This document shows positions 34,260 to 47,100 of a stretch of 64,000 nt of DNA, in pieces. The notes under the pieces were generated by a model. It was not told the DNA's origin. It searched no databases and saw nothing but the letters and a program-made list of their open reading frames with translations. Position 1 is the first letter of the stretch. Each line of letters starts with the position of its first letter. This stretch comes from Puccinia triticina (taxonomy: Eukaryota; Basidiomycota; Pucciniomycetes; Pucciniales; Pucciniaceae), in assembly GCF_026914185.1 (NCBI RefSeq), contig NC_070569.1, positions 5,146,001 to 5,210,000 of the forward strand, read 5' to 3'. A program made the translations under genes and the position numbers.

Positions 34260-37200
34260 TCCGACAGACACAAATTCCACCAATCTTCCCGACTTCTGGC
34301 GCGCAAAACTTGACTACAAAAGCAATACCGACGCGCAAAGAAAAAGGAAGCTGAAGATGAGATGGCAGCATACCACGCGGACAATGCTCAACGGGCTGCC
34401 GAGCAAGCCGTACGAACCCAAGATCCAAATCCGCCCCATTTTGCTGAAGACTATTCCGCTCACCCGGACGCATATGACGGGCCATCGTACTGGGAGGATT
34501 TAGAAGAAAATGCTGGTCAACATTGGGAGACACGCGCCGAAATAGGTTCATATTATCAGGGTTTGATTCAACAACAGAGATGGCAAAACTGGGCCGACAT
34601 TTTTGATTCACTTTTTCCTGCATACACCCTGTTGAAGCAAGTCACAAACAACTGGACCTCACCTACTTCTTTTGACAATAACTCGAAAGAGCTCTGTAAC
34701 TGTGAATCTCACCAGAAAAAAACTTGACCGGTCAACTTGGTTGACTTATTAGGCGTGTAGTTGTCTGATGAATTCAATTTCTCACTAGTTGTTACTGACC
34801 TCTGAATATAATTATTCTATGTGCAGGCCAGTAGCGCAAAATGCTACCATTTTGTTCTTGCACACCCGACTTGGTACAGATAATGGCACACGGTTACCTG
34901 GCCAGCACTCCGATATTTCCCCAAACTGCCTTTTCACTGCGACTCCTAAATTTTTATGATTTACTCTGGAACTTGTGTAATGCAGCCGCCACACCTTTTG
35001 CTGAAGTTCTGCGTCGTTGGAACAAGTCGATTTCAATGCGGCTTTACAATAAGAAAGAGACTAAGGTAGAAAGTGTTTACTGTTTAATGGGGGCTCCATA
35101 TCTGACTCCTTGCTTTCAACTCCTTATGTAGCCCCCGACCTCCGCCGCAATTTGACATCTACAATTGATGTATATTGCTTGCTTTTAGCAAAGCATTGGA
35201 CTGTGGTGGAAATGTTCACGTCAGATCGTCCTCAAGACATACTAGCTCAACAATTGTGCCCAGCGTGTTTTGAATCAGCCCTCCCTGTCACCAATCCCTC
35301 TCAACCAGCAGATACCAGAGAGATTTTTGTTTGCCTGGATGGCAACTTTCAGCACAGAAATCACAAACAAGCCTCAAAGAACCACCTGCCTTTACAAACT
35401 CCAGACATGTTTCTGAAACACAAGGAAATTGATGAAGTCAAAACAAACATTATTGCTCACAAACAAGCTCAAAAGAAGACTCAGCTTGCAGTAAGGGTTA
35501 TATTTGGTACATTTTGGTTGAACATTGGCTGATGGGTGTCACTCAATTGAACACAGAAAGACCAATGTTCCAATCAGCACAAAGCTGCAGACAACAAGCG
35601 GAACGCAAGCACTTGGAAGGGCTGTGATGACACAGGCCTCATGGGTTGCTGTTGTTGTCACGACTCACTAGTCTATTTTTGTAATATTAACCGGGCGGGA
35701 GAGGGAAGATGCTTACCAAAGGCTATCCTTGAACGGCTTTTCAAAGAGATACAGCCTCATATGAAGCTAAGAGTTCTTTACAATATTGTCTTCTCCCTGG
35801 ATAAATTCATCAAGATAGTAAGCTTCTTAGTTGCGTCCCGGGGTTGCATTCAGGGTGAAACAAATTGTCTCGTGTTTTTGTTCAAACCACAGCGTAAACT
35901 TCTTCCATCCAAAAAACCCCGGATGAAGTTTGCAACATCGATATTTCATTCATATGTGCATGAATGGGAATGTCAAATGAAGTAAAATCGCAGGTACAAT
36001 GTTGGGTGGGGTCTTTCGGATGGTGAAGGCTTGGAGCGGCTCTGGTCTTACCTCTCCCCCCTTGTCAGCCTTCTCTGAAATGTAGCAAGAAATCATCGGC
36101 TCAATTCGCTAAACCACCGTAGCCTGTTCCACAATCAACTGGTGGTAGAAAAACTTGGTTGGTCTGTCTCAGTTCCTGATCCTGGTACTGCTATCTTAAT
36201 AATCTTGTTTGATTAGTCAATACTCTGCAGCAAAAGTTTATGCTAGTGTTTGCCCATCAAAAACACTCACAAGATATACTTATCAAGCTGCAGGCTGAGC
36301 CAAATAAGCACACACCAGATCTTTCAAGATTCACTGCAGGATTCTTTTGAGAACAGTGGGAAAAGCAGCTATCTTTTGAAGGTGATAGTCACAGCAAAAC
36401 CGAGGTGATGGAAAAACTGGCAGTATTCTTTGAACAAGAGGAGTTCTTGAAGTTTTCCGCGTGAGCATATGTGTAATGCTTTTGTTTCAAGTGCATCACC
36501 TTTTCACAAGTTTTAATTCCTTCCCAAACATCAGCAATCTTTTTGTTTCCACCCTGGAATCATCAAATTCAAACTCCAATCGTGCTCATGCAATGAAAAT
36601 TCTCCAAGACATCCAAACACTTCAACGTGCTCAAGAGAATGAAGTATCTTCCATTGGCGCAGATTTTTCAGATCTAAGTCCAGAAGACAGTAAGTTTATT
36701 GTTTCAATGCACCAAAAAATGACATCCAGCTTATAGCTTATACGGATCTCCTCCTCCATGTCCCACCGGTGCCATATCCAGAAGAACAGCAATGACAGAA
36801 GATATTGCTCTGGAGTGCGAAGTCTGCTTTATTTAAAGTAGCAATTGAATTGCAGGCAGAAACGCAGCCGTTGCGAGCGTCGAAGGACAGCGGCGAACGA
36901 CTTGGTACTCGACTCAAAGAAAAAATTTACGCGGCTCTTAAGAGACGAAAAATGGGGTCGTCAAAGCTATCCAGACGTTCTGCGATTGCCAGACATCTTA
37001 CCTCACCAATTATGCGCCTGAAGACTTACACCTACCCGAGAACAAAGTGTTTGATTACAAGGAGTTCATGAAGATGAGTCTCAATCACCCCTTCTGGAAC
37101 GACTGTTACATGTGTCTCTCAAAGGATCCATGGGCGATTGATCCGGTTTTACGCACGGGAATTCATGCTACGCTTGGTTTGGATCGCGCTAATGAGGAGA

Positions 37201-37730
37201 TCATTCAGCTCAAAGTCGAGCTGAGACGTTCCCTGTCTTGGGGGATATCTCATTGGAATCAACTCAAGCAAAGTATCAATCAATCAGTTGAGGGTATGTG
37301 TAACTCGATCATTTGTGCATCTTTGCTGCCTATCAGCTAACCAATGGTTACAACAGGTAACACCCAACTCAATAGCCGCTTGAAACATGCTTTTGGTGAA
37401 TTTCAACTTGCTGGAGTCAGCAATCGTCCAGGCGGGATATATCAGCTGCTAGGTGGTGAGCTATGCTTCGCTCGGGTGCACCACAAAAACCTTATGATCG
37501 TCTGGAACGATACAATCTCAAATATGCTGGATGCTAAACTGATATCATCTGAAATCATACCCAACAAATGGTTCCGCATGATTGACTCATTGATTGATAC
37601 CGTTCACAATGCATCAAGCAGTGTGGATGTTCAATTGGAACAGGCAGTTCTTGAACAACAAGACTCAGATGGCAAAGACAGCAACGGGGGGGCGAATGAA
37701 GAGGATAACCTACTTGAAGATGAGGACTAA
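34260..37730 (+). pseudogene. KDZ-family transposase, decayed
   Basis: Exonic blocks in order: KKKEAEDEMAAYHADN (about 34335); CSCTPDLVQIMAHGYLAST with FSLRLLNFYDLLW (34841-35069); LRRNLTSTIDVYCLLLAKH, CPACF, IFVCLDGNFQHRNHKQASK (35131-35491); KDQCSNQHKAADNKRNASTW, DDTGLMGCCCCHD (from about 35555); HEWECQM, YNVGWGLSDGEGLERLWSYL (35950-36075); helical region (36540-36700); C-terminal NSRLKHAFGEFQLAGVSNRP to an acidic tail ending at 37730. The CxC1-like cysteine cluster plus KDZ core mark a Kyakuja-Dileera-Zisupton transposase. A TAA at 35983 and a TGA at about 36079 interrupt the strongly conserved GLSDGEG block in frame, so this copy is probably inactive unless unusual splicing removes them. 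Confidence 0.82.
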
Positions 37731-39687
37731 GACTTTGTAAAATTTGTAATACATTTGAAAATCCATCTTGTCATTTGCTGGAAATTAGAATCTTGTGAAG
37801 ATATACGAATCATGTCATTAACACAAGTTCTTAGACCCACACAAAAATAAACCCTAGAAAAGTGCACATGAGCCTAGAAAAGTGCACGTGAAGTGAGAGT
37901 GTTGTGGAAAGACACAGGCCATCTGTGCCTGCTGGAACACTGACCCCCCACCGGCTTCTTGGCTGCAGATGGGTCATCCTCTGGACCCGCTTCATTGACA
38001 GCACCTAGTTGTGACCACATATTTTTGATAAAATATGTCTGTTTCTGGGCAGGCACAGATGGGACCCAAGAAATCAACATGTCATGCATAAAGAAGTGCA
38101 TAAGCAGACTTTGCGGTATTCACTGAAAAGCAGGTAGAAATAATAATTAAGGTGGCAGTAAAAAATAATTAAGGTGGCAGTAAATAATAATTAAGGTGGC
38201 AGTAAATTATCATTAAGGTGGCAGTAAATAATAATCAAGGTGGCAGTAAAATTAGATGCAAAAATATCAACTATCACAGGATCCCCAGCTATCATTTTGA
38301 AACACTTGGTCTACCTCATGAACGCACTGGTTACCGGGAACAAGGCTGACAAATCAGTTTTAGGTTTTGCAATTGTGATATTAACACACTGGTTACCAAC
38401 ACCCAGGCCAACAAATTAGTTTTAGATTGGGAAATTGTGGCATTGAGCCAGTTGGCCAATCTTTTAGCACAAGTGCAGTTTTTTATGTGGGGATTTCTGT
38501 GCAGGTCCAGGAAATCACACAAGACTTCAATTGAAAAATAATAAGCAAAATAATAAATGTTTGTTTCTGTAGATTCATTGATTACTAGAGACCAAGGCGG
38601 CTGCGCCGCTGCAGTGCCTTGATGCCACTGGGCGCCCTCAGTTGAGAATCCCCTGCTTGAGGATCAATTGGGCTACATCTAACTTGAAGTAGTATATTGG
38701 CATTCTTAATCAGACAAGCTCTCTCTTGTCCTTAAGCTGCAATTAAATCATTTTTATCACTATTTGAATTAAGACATTTCACCATGCCCCAGTTCTTCTA
38801 GAATCATGTTTCCCTCTGATATTTGACTTAATTTGCAATCAAACTTCATGAAATGATTAGTTTTAATTTATCACACCTAGCCATAACTTGGTTTTAGAAC
38901 CCATGGGCTACTTAAAAGTTAAAACATTTGAGAAACACTTTGACAGTAAATGAGCTTATGCAGAAAAGAGCTTTGACAAACACTTGCAACCAAACACTCA
39001 ACATTAACCAGAGCAAATCTACATTTCTAAAGTCCACTTGCATTGATAGACTCAATTGATAAAGGCTTCTTTCCTCAGAGAGTGCTTGAGATAAGTAATT
39101 ATTGTCCCAGTACTCACAGCCATCACTGCATGCTTGCACTGTCTCTTGCAGCTTAAAGGAGAAGATTCCTTCATTTGTAAACTATTTGTGTTGCCTGTTA
39201 CCTAGGTACTCAGTACTTGGATTTGATTACAGGTCTTTTTTTTACAGACTCCCAACGTTGAAACTAAGCCTGCTCCACAATCACGCACTGTGGCTTGATG
39301 CCGTCCCAAACACACCAAGTAGCAACATTTAACCACTTTTACCTTGGGTCCTCAACAAGTGAAATATTTCCACAACTATGCCCTAACTTGATGGGTTCTC
39401 AGATTGAACCACAATGGCAAGTCATATTACACAAAAAACCATCCTAACATCAATGCTACCCAACTTCAATTTCTCACTCCAAAGGCAGTCAGAAATATCA
39501 AGATTGTGACCATGCTCATCTCATTCATTGCTGAAAGTTTACAGTTCAGGAGGGCAATGCCATCCAGCCAACCTCAGTTGTTGATCTCAGCACCCAATGG
39601 CCTTAAAGCAAGACGTCCAGCAAGTTAGCTGTGTAATTAAACATTTATTATCTCATCTTACTTGTTTGACAAGGCGCTGAGTTTAAT
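37731..39687. other. gene-free interior of the KDZ element
   Basis: No coding motif recognised. Contains the minisatellite at 38134-38255 and AT-rich sequence. Confidence 0.45.
38134..38255. repeat. minisatellite, about 23-bp unit, five copies
   Basis: Unit AATAATTAAGGTGGCAGTAA repeated five times with small length and base changes. Confidence 0.85.
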
Positions 39688-40168
39688 CAACGGTGGGTCG
39701 CTACTTTACTCTACAATAACCGGGGCTGTAGAGTAAAGTAGCAAGCTGCGCCTAACATTTTTACAGTTATTGTTAACGCTAGCGCGCGGATTGCCGCGTC
39801 ACGGTTATTGTAACTGGCCTTTTTTTTGTACAGCCGTTACTAGTAAAGTAACATGTTATTGAGAAAATTAACATTTTATTAAGCAATTAAGGGTCAAATT
39901 GGCCCTTATCAAGCAGAGCAACACTTTATTGAGCAGTGAAAGGCCAAATCAGCCCTGAAATGGCCTTTTCTTGCTCAATATGTTGATAAATACCTGCTGC
40001 TCTGCCCATAGATATTGTAGCGGCCTTGAAAAAAAAACACCCGCCCGGTGCGATATTGATATCACACCGCATTTCCCCATTGCTACCGCTCCGGTTAGCG
40101 TAAAGGGACCAAAAATCGCTATGATAACGTTACAATATTGATAACCGTAAAGTAGCGACCCACCGTTG
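39688..40168. mobile_element. MITE, CAACGGTGGGTCGCTACTTT ends, 7-bp duplication
   Basis: 22-bp inverted ends CAACGGTGGGTCGCTACTTT..., flanked by GTTTAAT on both sides (39681-39687, 40169-40175). Lies inside the KDZ element and downstream of the gag-like gene. Confidence 0.8.
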
Positions 40169-40255
40169 GTTTAATGAGGTCAAAAAACACATTTGGGTTT
40201 CAAACTTGATTTTGATTATTCAACAAGACGTGATCATGCTACTTGAACAGTGGCA

Positions 40256-42133
40256 TCACCACGTAGCAGCACTAGCAAGGCAATGCTGAGTAGCCTAGAA
40301 GAAGGTTGAATTAAGTATGTTATAGCTCACGTTCAACATTCATTGATTATTATGTTTTTGTCCCAATCACATGGGTCCTGAACATCAAAAAAAAACTATC
40401 CACACAAAAAAGAAAGGAGGAGGAAGGTATATTTACCTTAGTTTGGCAATTAAGACACTGCATAGCATTGCCCACTTGTACGCCGCCACCACCACCACCA
40501 ACGCCGGCGCCTCCGGCGGCAGCAGCGGCACTGTTGCTGTTGCTGTTGTTGTTGAGGCCGCCAGGGTTTTCTGAGTCAGTGGGAGCCAAGTAGGGCATCT
40601 GTTTGGAGCGTTTGCGGGCCTCGGCAATCGAGCTAGGCAGGCAGGACGGGCCGCCGCTGAATGAGATCTTGGAATGGATATCCTTGCACTCCTTTTTCTC
40701 CCCCAACGTCGCACCAGCAGCAGCAGCAGAGGTAGTGTGGTCTCGGGTAGCAGGGGCGGCGGCGGGGGTGACACGGGTCGACGAGGCCTTGCTGGAGCTG
40801 CTCGTGTTGCTGGGACTCGACACCGCCACGCTTGTCGAGGGCTTAGTCTCCAAGACGTCCGGCTGGACGGCGGCGGGGGCAACACCGTCCTGGAGCCACT
40901 GGTCGCGGGCAGAGTGGGCCATGGGGGTGCCATCGAAGTGGTCGAGCTGGATCATCTATCGGCATGAGGACGGGTTAAAAACCAGTTCTTAAAGTAGACA
41001 ATCGTACAAAAAGAAGACTTACGCGACGAACGAGCTCATCCAAGTACTGCCGGTGGGATGCCGACATAGGAATAAACGCGAGCGCATCTAGGGCTTCATC
41101 TGCTGTCGAGAGCGTCTTTGGGAGAGTCCTGGGTGGAGATGGCAATGGGGTGACAGGTGCGGCGGCAACGGGGGTGGATGCCCGGGCATGTACTGCATCT
41201 CGATTGATGGGAGAATATCCATCAGCGACCGAAGAGGCCTTGTGCTCTGGGTTCACTGTTGCTTTTTGGATACTCGTGAAAACGTCGTTGAATGAAGGAG
41301 CTTCTTTCCCTTTGAGGCTTTGTTCCACGGAGGATGCAAACGTTTCAGCGTCGACACCAATGGGCGCAACGAAGGAGGTCTGGAGCAACAATCCCACCAG
41401 CTCGTCGACGGTGACTTTAAGCTGCTTGAGCTCGACTGAGACCCGGATTGATTTGGCGAAGGTGGCCTCCGAGCCTGGGCCCTTGCTCCCAACGAGGGCA
41501 ATCATTTGCTTGGCCAGGGATAACTTGCGTCGACGGACGGATGGGCTGTATTTCTGTTTGAGCAGCGCGAAAATTGAGTAGGGGTCCTCTGCATCGGTGC
41601 TGTCGATGACGGCAAGGATATCCAAATGGACGGTGGACCGAGGGAGCCGGGAAATCGAGTTCTGCTCGTCGACGAGGCGGCTGGTGAAGTTGGTTTCTGC
41701 CAATGTGAACTTATCGATATGGAAGACGTTTCGCAGCGTCCGATTGATCCCCTTCTCCCAGATCTCAAAGTTTGAACCATTGCGCTGAGGATGTCGGGGG
41801 GCGTGATGCGGTCGACGAGCGAGGGAAACTCCGGGGCAAAGAAGGTGTGCTGCTGCTGCTGCAGGGGCGAGCTCGTCGGAGGAGCTCGAAGTCAAGGTGA
41901 ACCAAGAGGCCTGGAACCCGTACTTGAACTTGCCTTCCTGGTTCGGATCGCTCGGAGACAACGTCGAGCTGAATCGATCAAACTTGTCTGGCTGGCTCGC
42001 GGTCGACCCCTGGGCCTGCTGCTGGAGAAGGAGAAATGCAGATTGTCAGACCGTCTTGCTGCTGTGCACAAACGGGAGAGAGAGAGGGAGAGAGACAGCG
42101 GACCTTTTCATAGCCAGAAAGATCGAGGCCCAT
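40256..42133 (-). CDS. gag-like protein, spliced, no pol partner
   Basis: Exons 42133-42104, 42021-41023, 40955-40437 and a possible last exon 40294-40256. Start MGLDLSGYEK. A Ser-rich N-terminal part is followed by a gag/UBN2-type domain from NGSNFEIWEKGINRTLRNVF through LAVIDSTDAEDPYSIFALLK and SVELKQLKVTVDELVGLLLQ to PSFNDVFTSIQKATV. Then a Pro/Ala/Ser-rich linker, QYLDELVRR, low-complexity Asn, Ala and Gly runs (LNNNSNSNS, GGAGVGGGGGG), and QVGNAMQCLNCQTK, where CxxC resembles the start of a gag zinc knuckle split by the intron. There is no protease, integrase or reverse transcriptase nearby. It resembles a gag-derived family seen in rust fungi. The last exon (ATQHCLASAATW, stop) is uncertain. 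Could be a domesticated gag or a stranded fragment. Confidence 0.6.
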
Positions 42134-44682
42134 GCGGTACTGACCCTCGCAAGGGTCGATGGCGGTATTCGGCCGAACGACGGACTCAAGGGTGGAGGAG
42201 GGTGGAGCAACTCAGGGTATCGAGGCCAGCAGGGGAGCGATCAGCAGAGTCGGGGGCCTGTTTATCATCGCGCTGCTGGGCCAGAGCCGGGTGTCTAGAA
42301 GAGGCAGGTCAGAAGGTGTTGGTGGTCCTCTTGAGGCAAAGGCGTTGAGGTGGCGTGGCGAAGGCGGCGGCGCTGCTTGTGGGTAGTAACCACAATAATG
42401 GTTGTGTCTTTGCCTGGGTGGGCTGGTTTGTTGTCAGGGCCGGGGTGGGGGGGGTAGGTGTGCTTAGTCGTGTGTTTGTTGGGTGAGCAGGGGAGGTCTA
42501 TAAAAAGCGGCCAGTGTTGGATGTTGAATCCCCAGGCAACTCACGGGCTGTAATTCCAGTCCGGGGGTCGTCTCACCCTTGTCCGCTGTTGCATTTGCGC
42601 AGTCTGGCAAGGGATATTTGGGGACCCCCCTGTGCTTTAGGGCTGGGGGTCTTCTTCCCAACGCTTTTTAACCCTGCTAGACAGGGATGGGTGTTGGGCC
42701 ACGGTGTGTCAGCTTGCTGCGCTGGGTGGCTGGGTGCGGGACAATTTTTTTTGGTCATTTTTGTTGTATGGCCTGCTTTTTTTTTGTGTATTGCAGGAAT
42801 TGTAGGATGAATGTGGCCCTGTGATTGCTTTTTTTGTAAATGGGGGAACCTTTGCTTTTTTTTTTTTGTGATTTGCTTAATTGTAGGGGAAACCCTTGAA
42901 TTTTTTTCTACAAACCTGAAGCTTTAATATACTTGGATGGGAGAATAGAGAATATTGACAAATATTTTGGCCACAAGCTAATTAAACATGGCCTGATTAG
43001 AGGAATTGACTCAGCATCTTTGAGTGCTTTCAAAGCATGGGTCAATATTTAAACACATGAATGAATGATTCTCAAATGCTTTGGAAGCTTTATTGCTACC
43101 TCCACAAGTGTACACTGTATCAGTTGTAAATTGTCACTGAATTACATTTGTCTTCCTTTTATTGATGCTGTGTTAACCACCACATCAATGAATATCCAGC
43201 ACTGTAATGGCAAAAAAGCCAGTATTTACTTGATACAAAATCATGCTTGTTCCTGCCATCAAATTTTACTGAACACCTGTTAGGAATTCATCATCTGCTA
43301 CCCTTTCCCTTAAAAAATAAATATTCATATTTTTGCTGTGTAGAATCATAGAATCTGTTATGAAGTAGTCCCAGGGTTGGATTTGGATTTGATTTTTCAC
43401 ACACATGTCAGATTCTGCCACCATAGAGCACATGTGGATGAAGAACTATGTTTGATCACCACCAAGAAATATACTTCATCAAGACTCAGAGTCAGACCCC
43501 CAGAGCCCACCCCTAGATCCAGTCCGCAAACATTCATAAGAAAATCCTAGATGCAGATGAAATTTGAATCTATTAGCCCTCCATAGCTGAAAAGCTGGAC
43601 TTCTTTTAATACCTTTTTCTCTTTTTTTTGGCTCCCAAATCACATAGAGAAAAGCGGTGCTGACCGCTATGTGATCTCTTCTTTAGCGCGCTATTTATTT
43701 GTTTTTTTGGAAAATCAAAAAGCGCATGGTGCAGCAATCTGTTCTTTAGCGCACTATTTATTTATTTTTTTGGAAAATCAAAAAGCGCATGGTGCAGCAA
43801 TCTGCCCGCTGCGCGTAGCCCGTAGCGCAGTGACCCAAAAAAATTCTGTGCTAACCGCTTTGCTCTGTTAAGCCCAGTGCAGCTGACACACCGTTGCAAA
43901 TAATTGTTTGTGGAGTAGATTGGCAGCATGTAGTAGATTGGCAGCAAAGCAAAATTCCAAGGAATTTGCTATCAGTGTCTCAAATATGATCATTTTATCC
44001 AAGTAAACACTCTCATCACATCAACAAAATCTGGGCCTATATTTTCCATGAGTTTAAAAATAAAATTTTGACTGATGACAGATGCAGAATTTGTTCATTA
44101 TGGCTCATACTGAACCAACACATAACTATTCTCCTAGTTTTTTGTCTTGTTGATTTTAAGCGGGAAATGGCAACAATTGGGAGAAAAAAAGCAACCCTCA
44201 ACATACAAAAAGAAACTACAAGATTGCAAGCATACTCTCTCTTGTTATCAGTTTTATCATCACTCAGCTTGGTTTTTGTTTGCGTCAGCTGTTTCAGTTT
44301 GTTCAATAGGTACCAATTTTATCCATCCTTTTTCTAGCCTGCGTAAGATCTTCCAGGTTGACTCTATCTTCATGCTTTTAATGGCTTGTTCCGCAGGCAT
44401 CCTTCAACACCAAGTTTGTTTGGTGCAACCACAAGTTTGAGCTTGAAGGCTGCAAGTCCTGCATCTGTGTTGGTACCAGGCCATCCCCAAGAGTCACCCC
44501 CACTCGCAACTCAAGGCTGAATTAGCTATGAATTCCTGCGCTAGAACGGGTATGAAGGTGCTGAAGATACTCACAAAACATCTTCCCTAGCACTTTGGTT
44601 ATGTGTTTTTTATTTTTGAAAAGGCTTCCTGTCAAAGTGATTGGGGTGTAAGTCAAATTGCAAACAAGAATGCAACCCAAGA
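42134..44682. other. gene-free interior of the KDZ element
   Basis: GC-rich start (upstream of the gag-like gene; may hold its promoter) with G-runs and T-runs at 42430-42880, then AT-rich sequence. No coding motif recognised. The tandem duplication at 43681-43806 lies here. Confidence 0.45.
43681..43806. repeat. 63-bp tandem duplication
   Basis: Two copies of a 63-bp unit with AGCGCRCTATTTATTT...AAGCGCATGGTGCAGCAATC, two substitutions apart. The flanks carry AGCGGT..ACCGCT and GCGCGTAGC motifs like the 13718-14128 repeat. Confidence 0.8.
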
Positions 44683-47000
44683 TCACAAGCCAAAATTCAT
44701 ACCTCTGCATACATCTGAATACTCTTTTAAACCAGCAGGTTTCCTTTGGGCACGGGTAGTACGGGCCGCGTTTTGAACGTCCATGCTGAGAAGAACCCCA
44801 GGATTGACAACCTTGCTGGCCAAACCGACCTCCAATCTAGAACCAACCTCCGATCTAGAAACATCCTCCGATCTAGAACCGACCTCGGTGGGACCAGACT
44901 CGATGCTAGCAGCAACTACCGCACTTGGACCATCCACCTTCCTCGTACCAACAATTGTACTTGTGCCAACAATTGTACTCGTTCCAACAATCGTACTGGA
45001 ACCAACACTTGCACCGGTACCACCCTCAACGCTTGGGACAACCTTGCAGCTAGACACAACTTGGGTGGTTGAGCCAATTTGATTTGTTGGGGGTCCCCTC
45101 CCTTGTGTTCCCGCCGCATACAAGTGGAACCCACCAACCGGATCACCCTTGTCCATGAGATTTCGCAAGAACTGATTTGCAATGAAACTTCCTCCTTGAG
45201 AAAAGAAATTCACTGGGTGATCAAGGAACCCTTTGATATAACCTTTGTCACTGAGTTCTTTCAACTTCAGCAAGTCAAGATCAGCAAGCAAACTGATAAG
45301 ACTTTGGATTGCACATTTTAAAGTCTCACCTGGCGCTCTACAGTGTCACACCATTTTCTGACATTTACCATCACATTCTGACTCAATTTCACTTTCTTCT
45401 TTGGATCAAAACTATCTTCCTCAAAGCTCCTCTTCGGCATGACCAGGAGGCTTTGGAAGAGCTGCTTTGTAAGTCACAGCTGTTGAGCTATGTTATCTTT
45501 GTTTTCTGTTTTCCTGTGTTTTCTCTCTTCTGTTTTCCTGCCTCAAACCTTTCCCTCACCTTTCACTCATGTGACATCTTGTAGGTAGTTACCTGTGGCA
45601 GCAGAGACGTGGAAGGCCTTTCCCTCATCCTTCCACGAACTCATTCCATCACTGTGTTCTGCTGTCACAGGTTAGTGTTTCTCTCTTTTCTTCTTCTCTT
45701 TTGTTCTTTCTTTCTTTCTCACTGATGCAATGAATATCCTTCCACGAACTCATTCCATCACTGTGTTCTGCTGTCACAGATGATTCATCTCATCAACAGC
45801 AACATCCTTGTTTTGCTGAGATAATTCCACACCAGTTGAGAGATGGATTTTTTTGAATTAGCAATGATGTGTGGTCATTTACAATTGAATCCAAACATTG
45901 AAATGCCTTACAGTCATTAAATGTTTATTTGGCTGTAGGATCCTCCGCCTTAAATTTATTCCACTGATTTGTTTTGTGCGAGCAATTTTGCCCAAGATAT
46001 CTGGCTATGGAAGTTGCCGGTCTCCAAAACTTTAAGCTGAGGAGTTGGATTTTTTTCTGATATTCAAAATAAAGTGTCTCGGCCTCGGATTTGATTCTGA
46101 GGTTGAGGCAATGGAGCTTGATGTGAGTGGATTGAAGCTTGCGGAGCTTGTACAATGGAAGCTTTCCAAACTTAGCCATTGTTTCCGGAGGGGTGCAGAA
46201 AATTTCAGAAAGATTGCCAATGGTGTCCGGCGGTGGGAGTGGAATATTGTAAGAGGCAACTGGTGGTTCGCCATTTTCAGCATTATCATTTCTATGATTA
46301 TTGGAGGAGGTAGGCAGTGCACTACTATCAAAGACATCTTCCTCACTATTTCCTACATCAGTGGATTTGGTTTGACAAAGACTTTGATTGCTAGAAGTTG
46401 TGACCAATCCTTGTAGTTGGTGAGCCAGAGCAGGGTTTGTTTTTTTGCGCTCATTTTTGCCGGTTTATTGGGCCGCATTGGAAGCCGGATTAGGTCTGGG
46501 AATGGCTGAGTGATTGGAAGGTGCAGAGTTTGAAACCGCAAGCTGCTGAGCTGGAGCTGAAAATGAAAGGGAATTCCAAAGCAAGTCTGGGTACTGATGA
46601 GGATTCACACCAGATAATGAGTTTGATGGATTTTCCCAAAATGATATGTTGAAATTACTAGAGTAGCAGTTGTTATCAGAATAAGGAAGATGGGAGATAT
46701 TTTGGGTATTGTCAAAGTCACTGAGAGGAGGGTACAATGGCTGAGAAGAAGAGACAGGCGAATTATAAAGCTGCTGGGACCTATAGCCTTGATGGTATTG
46801 GTATTGGTCATGTTGAACGTGAGTGTATTGACGGTATCCACTTTTGGGGCCAGCTCGATGAGGAACACAAAATTGGCCATCATGATGATTGTAACTAGAT
46901 GCGCTGGACTCCATTGTTTTGTTCAGCATAATATCCGGGGTTTGCGGGATTCCCAATTTGTGGTTGCTGAGGTGTGTTGACATCTTGTTGCTGGGGGAGT
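44683..47000 (-). CDS. KDZ-partner protein (accessory gene of the transposon)
   Basis: Minus-strand exonic blocks: 47.0-46.5 kb with a Tyr/His/Ser/Pro/Asn-rich N-terminus (MSTHLSNHKLGIPQTPDIML...); 46.4-45.9 kb with KFGKLPLYKLRKLQSTHIKL, a long helix (RIKSEAETLYFEYQKKIQLL) and IARYLGQNC..NQWNKF; 45.45-45.35 kb with KKKVKLSQNVMVNVRKWCDT; 45.3-44.68 kb with DLLKLKELSDKGYIKGFLDH, FFSQGGSFIANQFLRNLMDK and FHLYAAGTQGRG, then Val/Gly/Ser repeats. I know this architecture as a second gene often found next to KDZ transposases in rusts; its job is not known. It faces the transposase tail-to-tail and ends just inside the right inverted repeat. Intactness across exons was not proved. Confidence 0.55.
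45627..45779. repeat. 44-bp direct repeat in a likely intron
   Basis: The 44-bp segment beginning ATCCTTCCACGAACTCATTC and ending CTGTCACAG occurs at 45627-45670 and again at 45736-45779, identical by eye. Confidence 0.8.
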
Positions 47001-47100
47001 TGATATGAGCTGGGCTGAAGGAATAATGGATCAGGTGCAAAGACGTGTGGTGTCACCGGTGGCGGGTGTAGTGATTTGTGCGAAAAATTGAAGGAGATTC

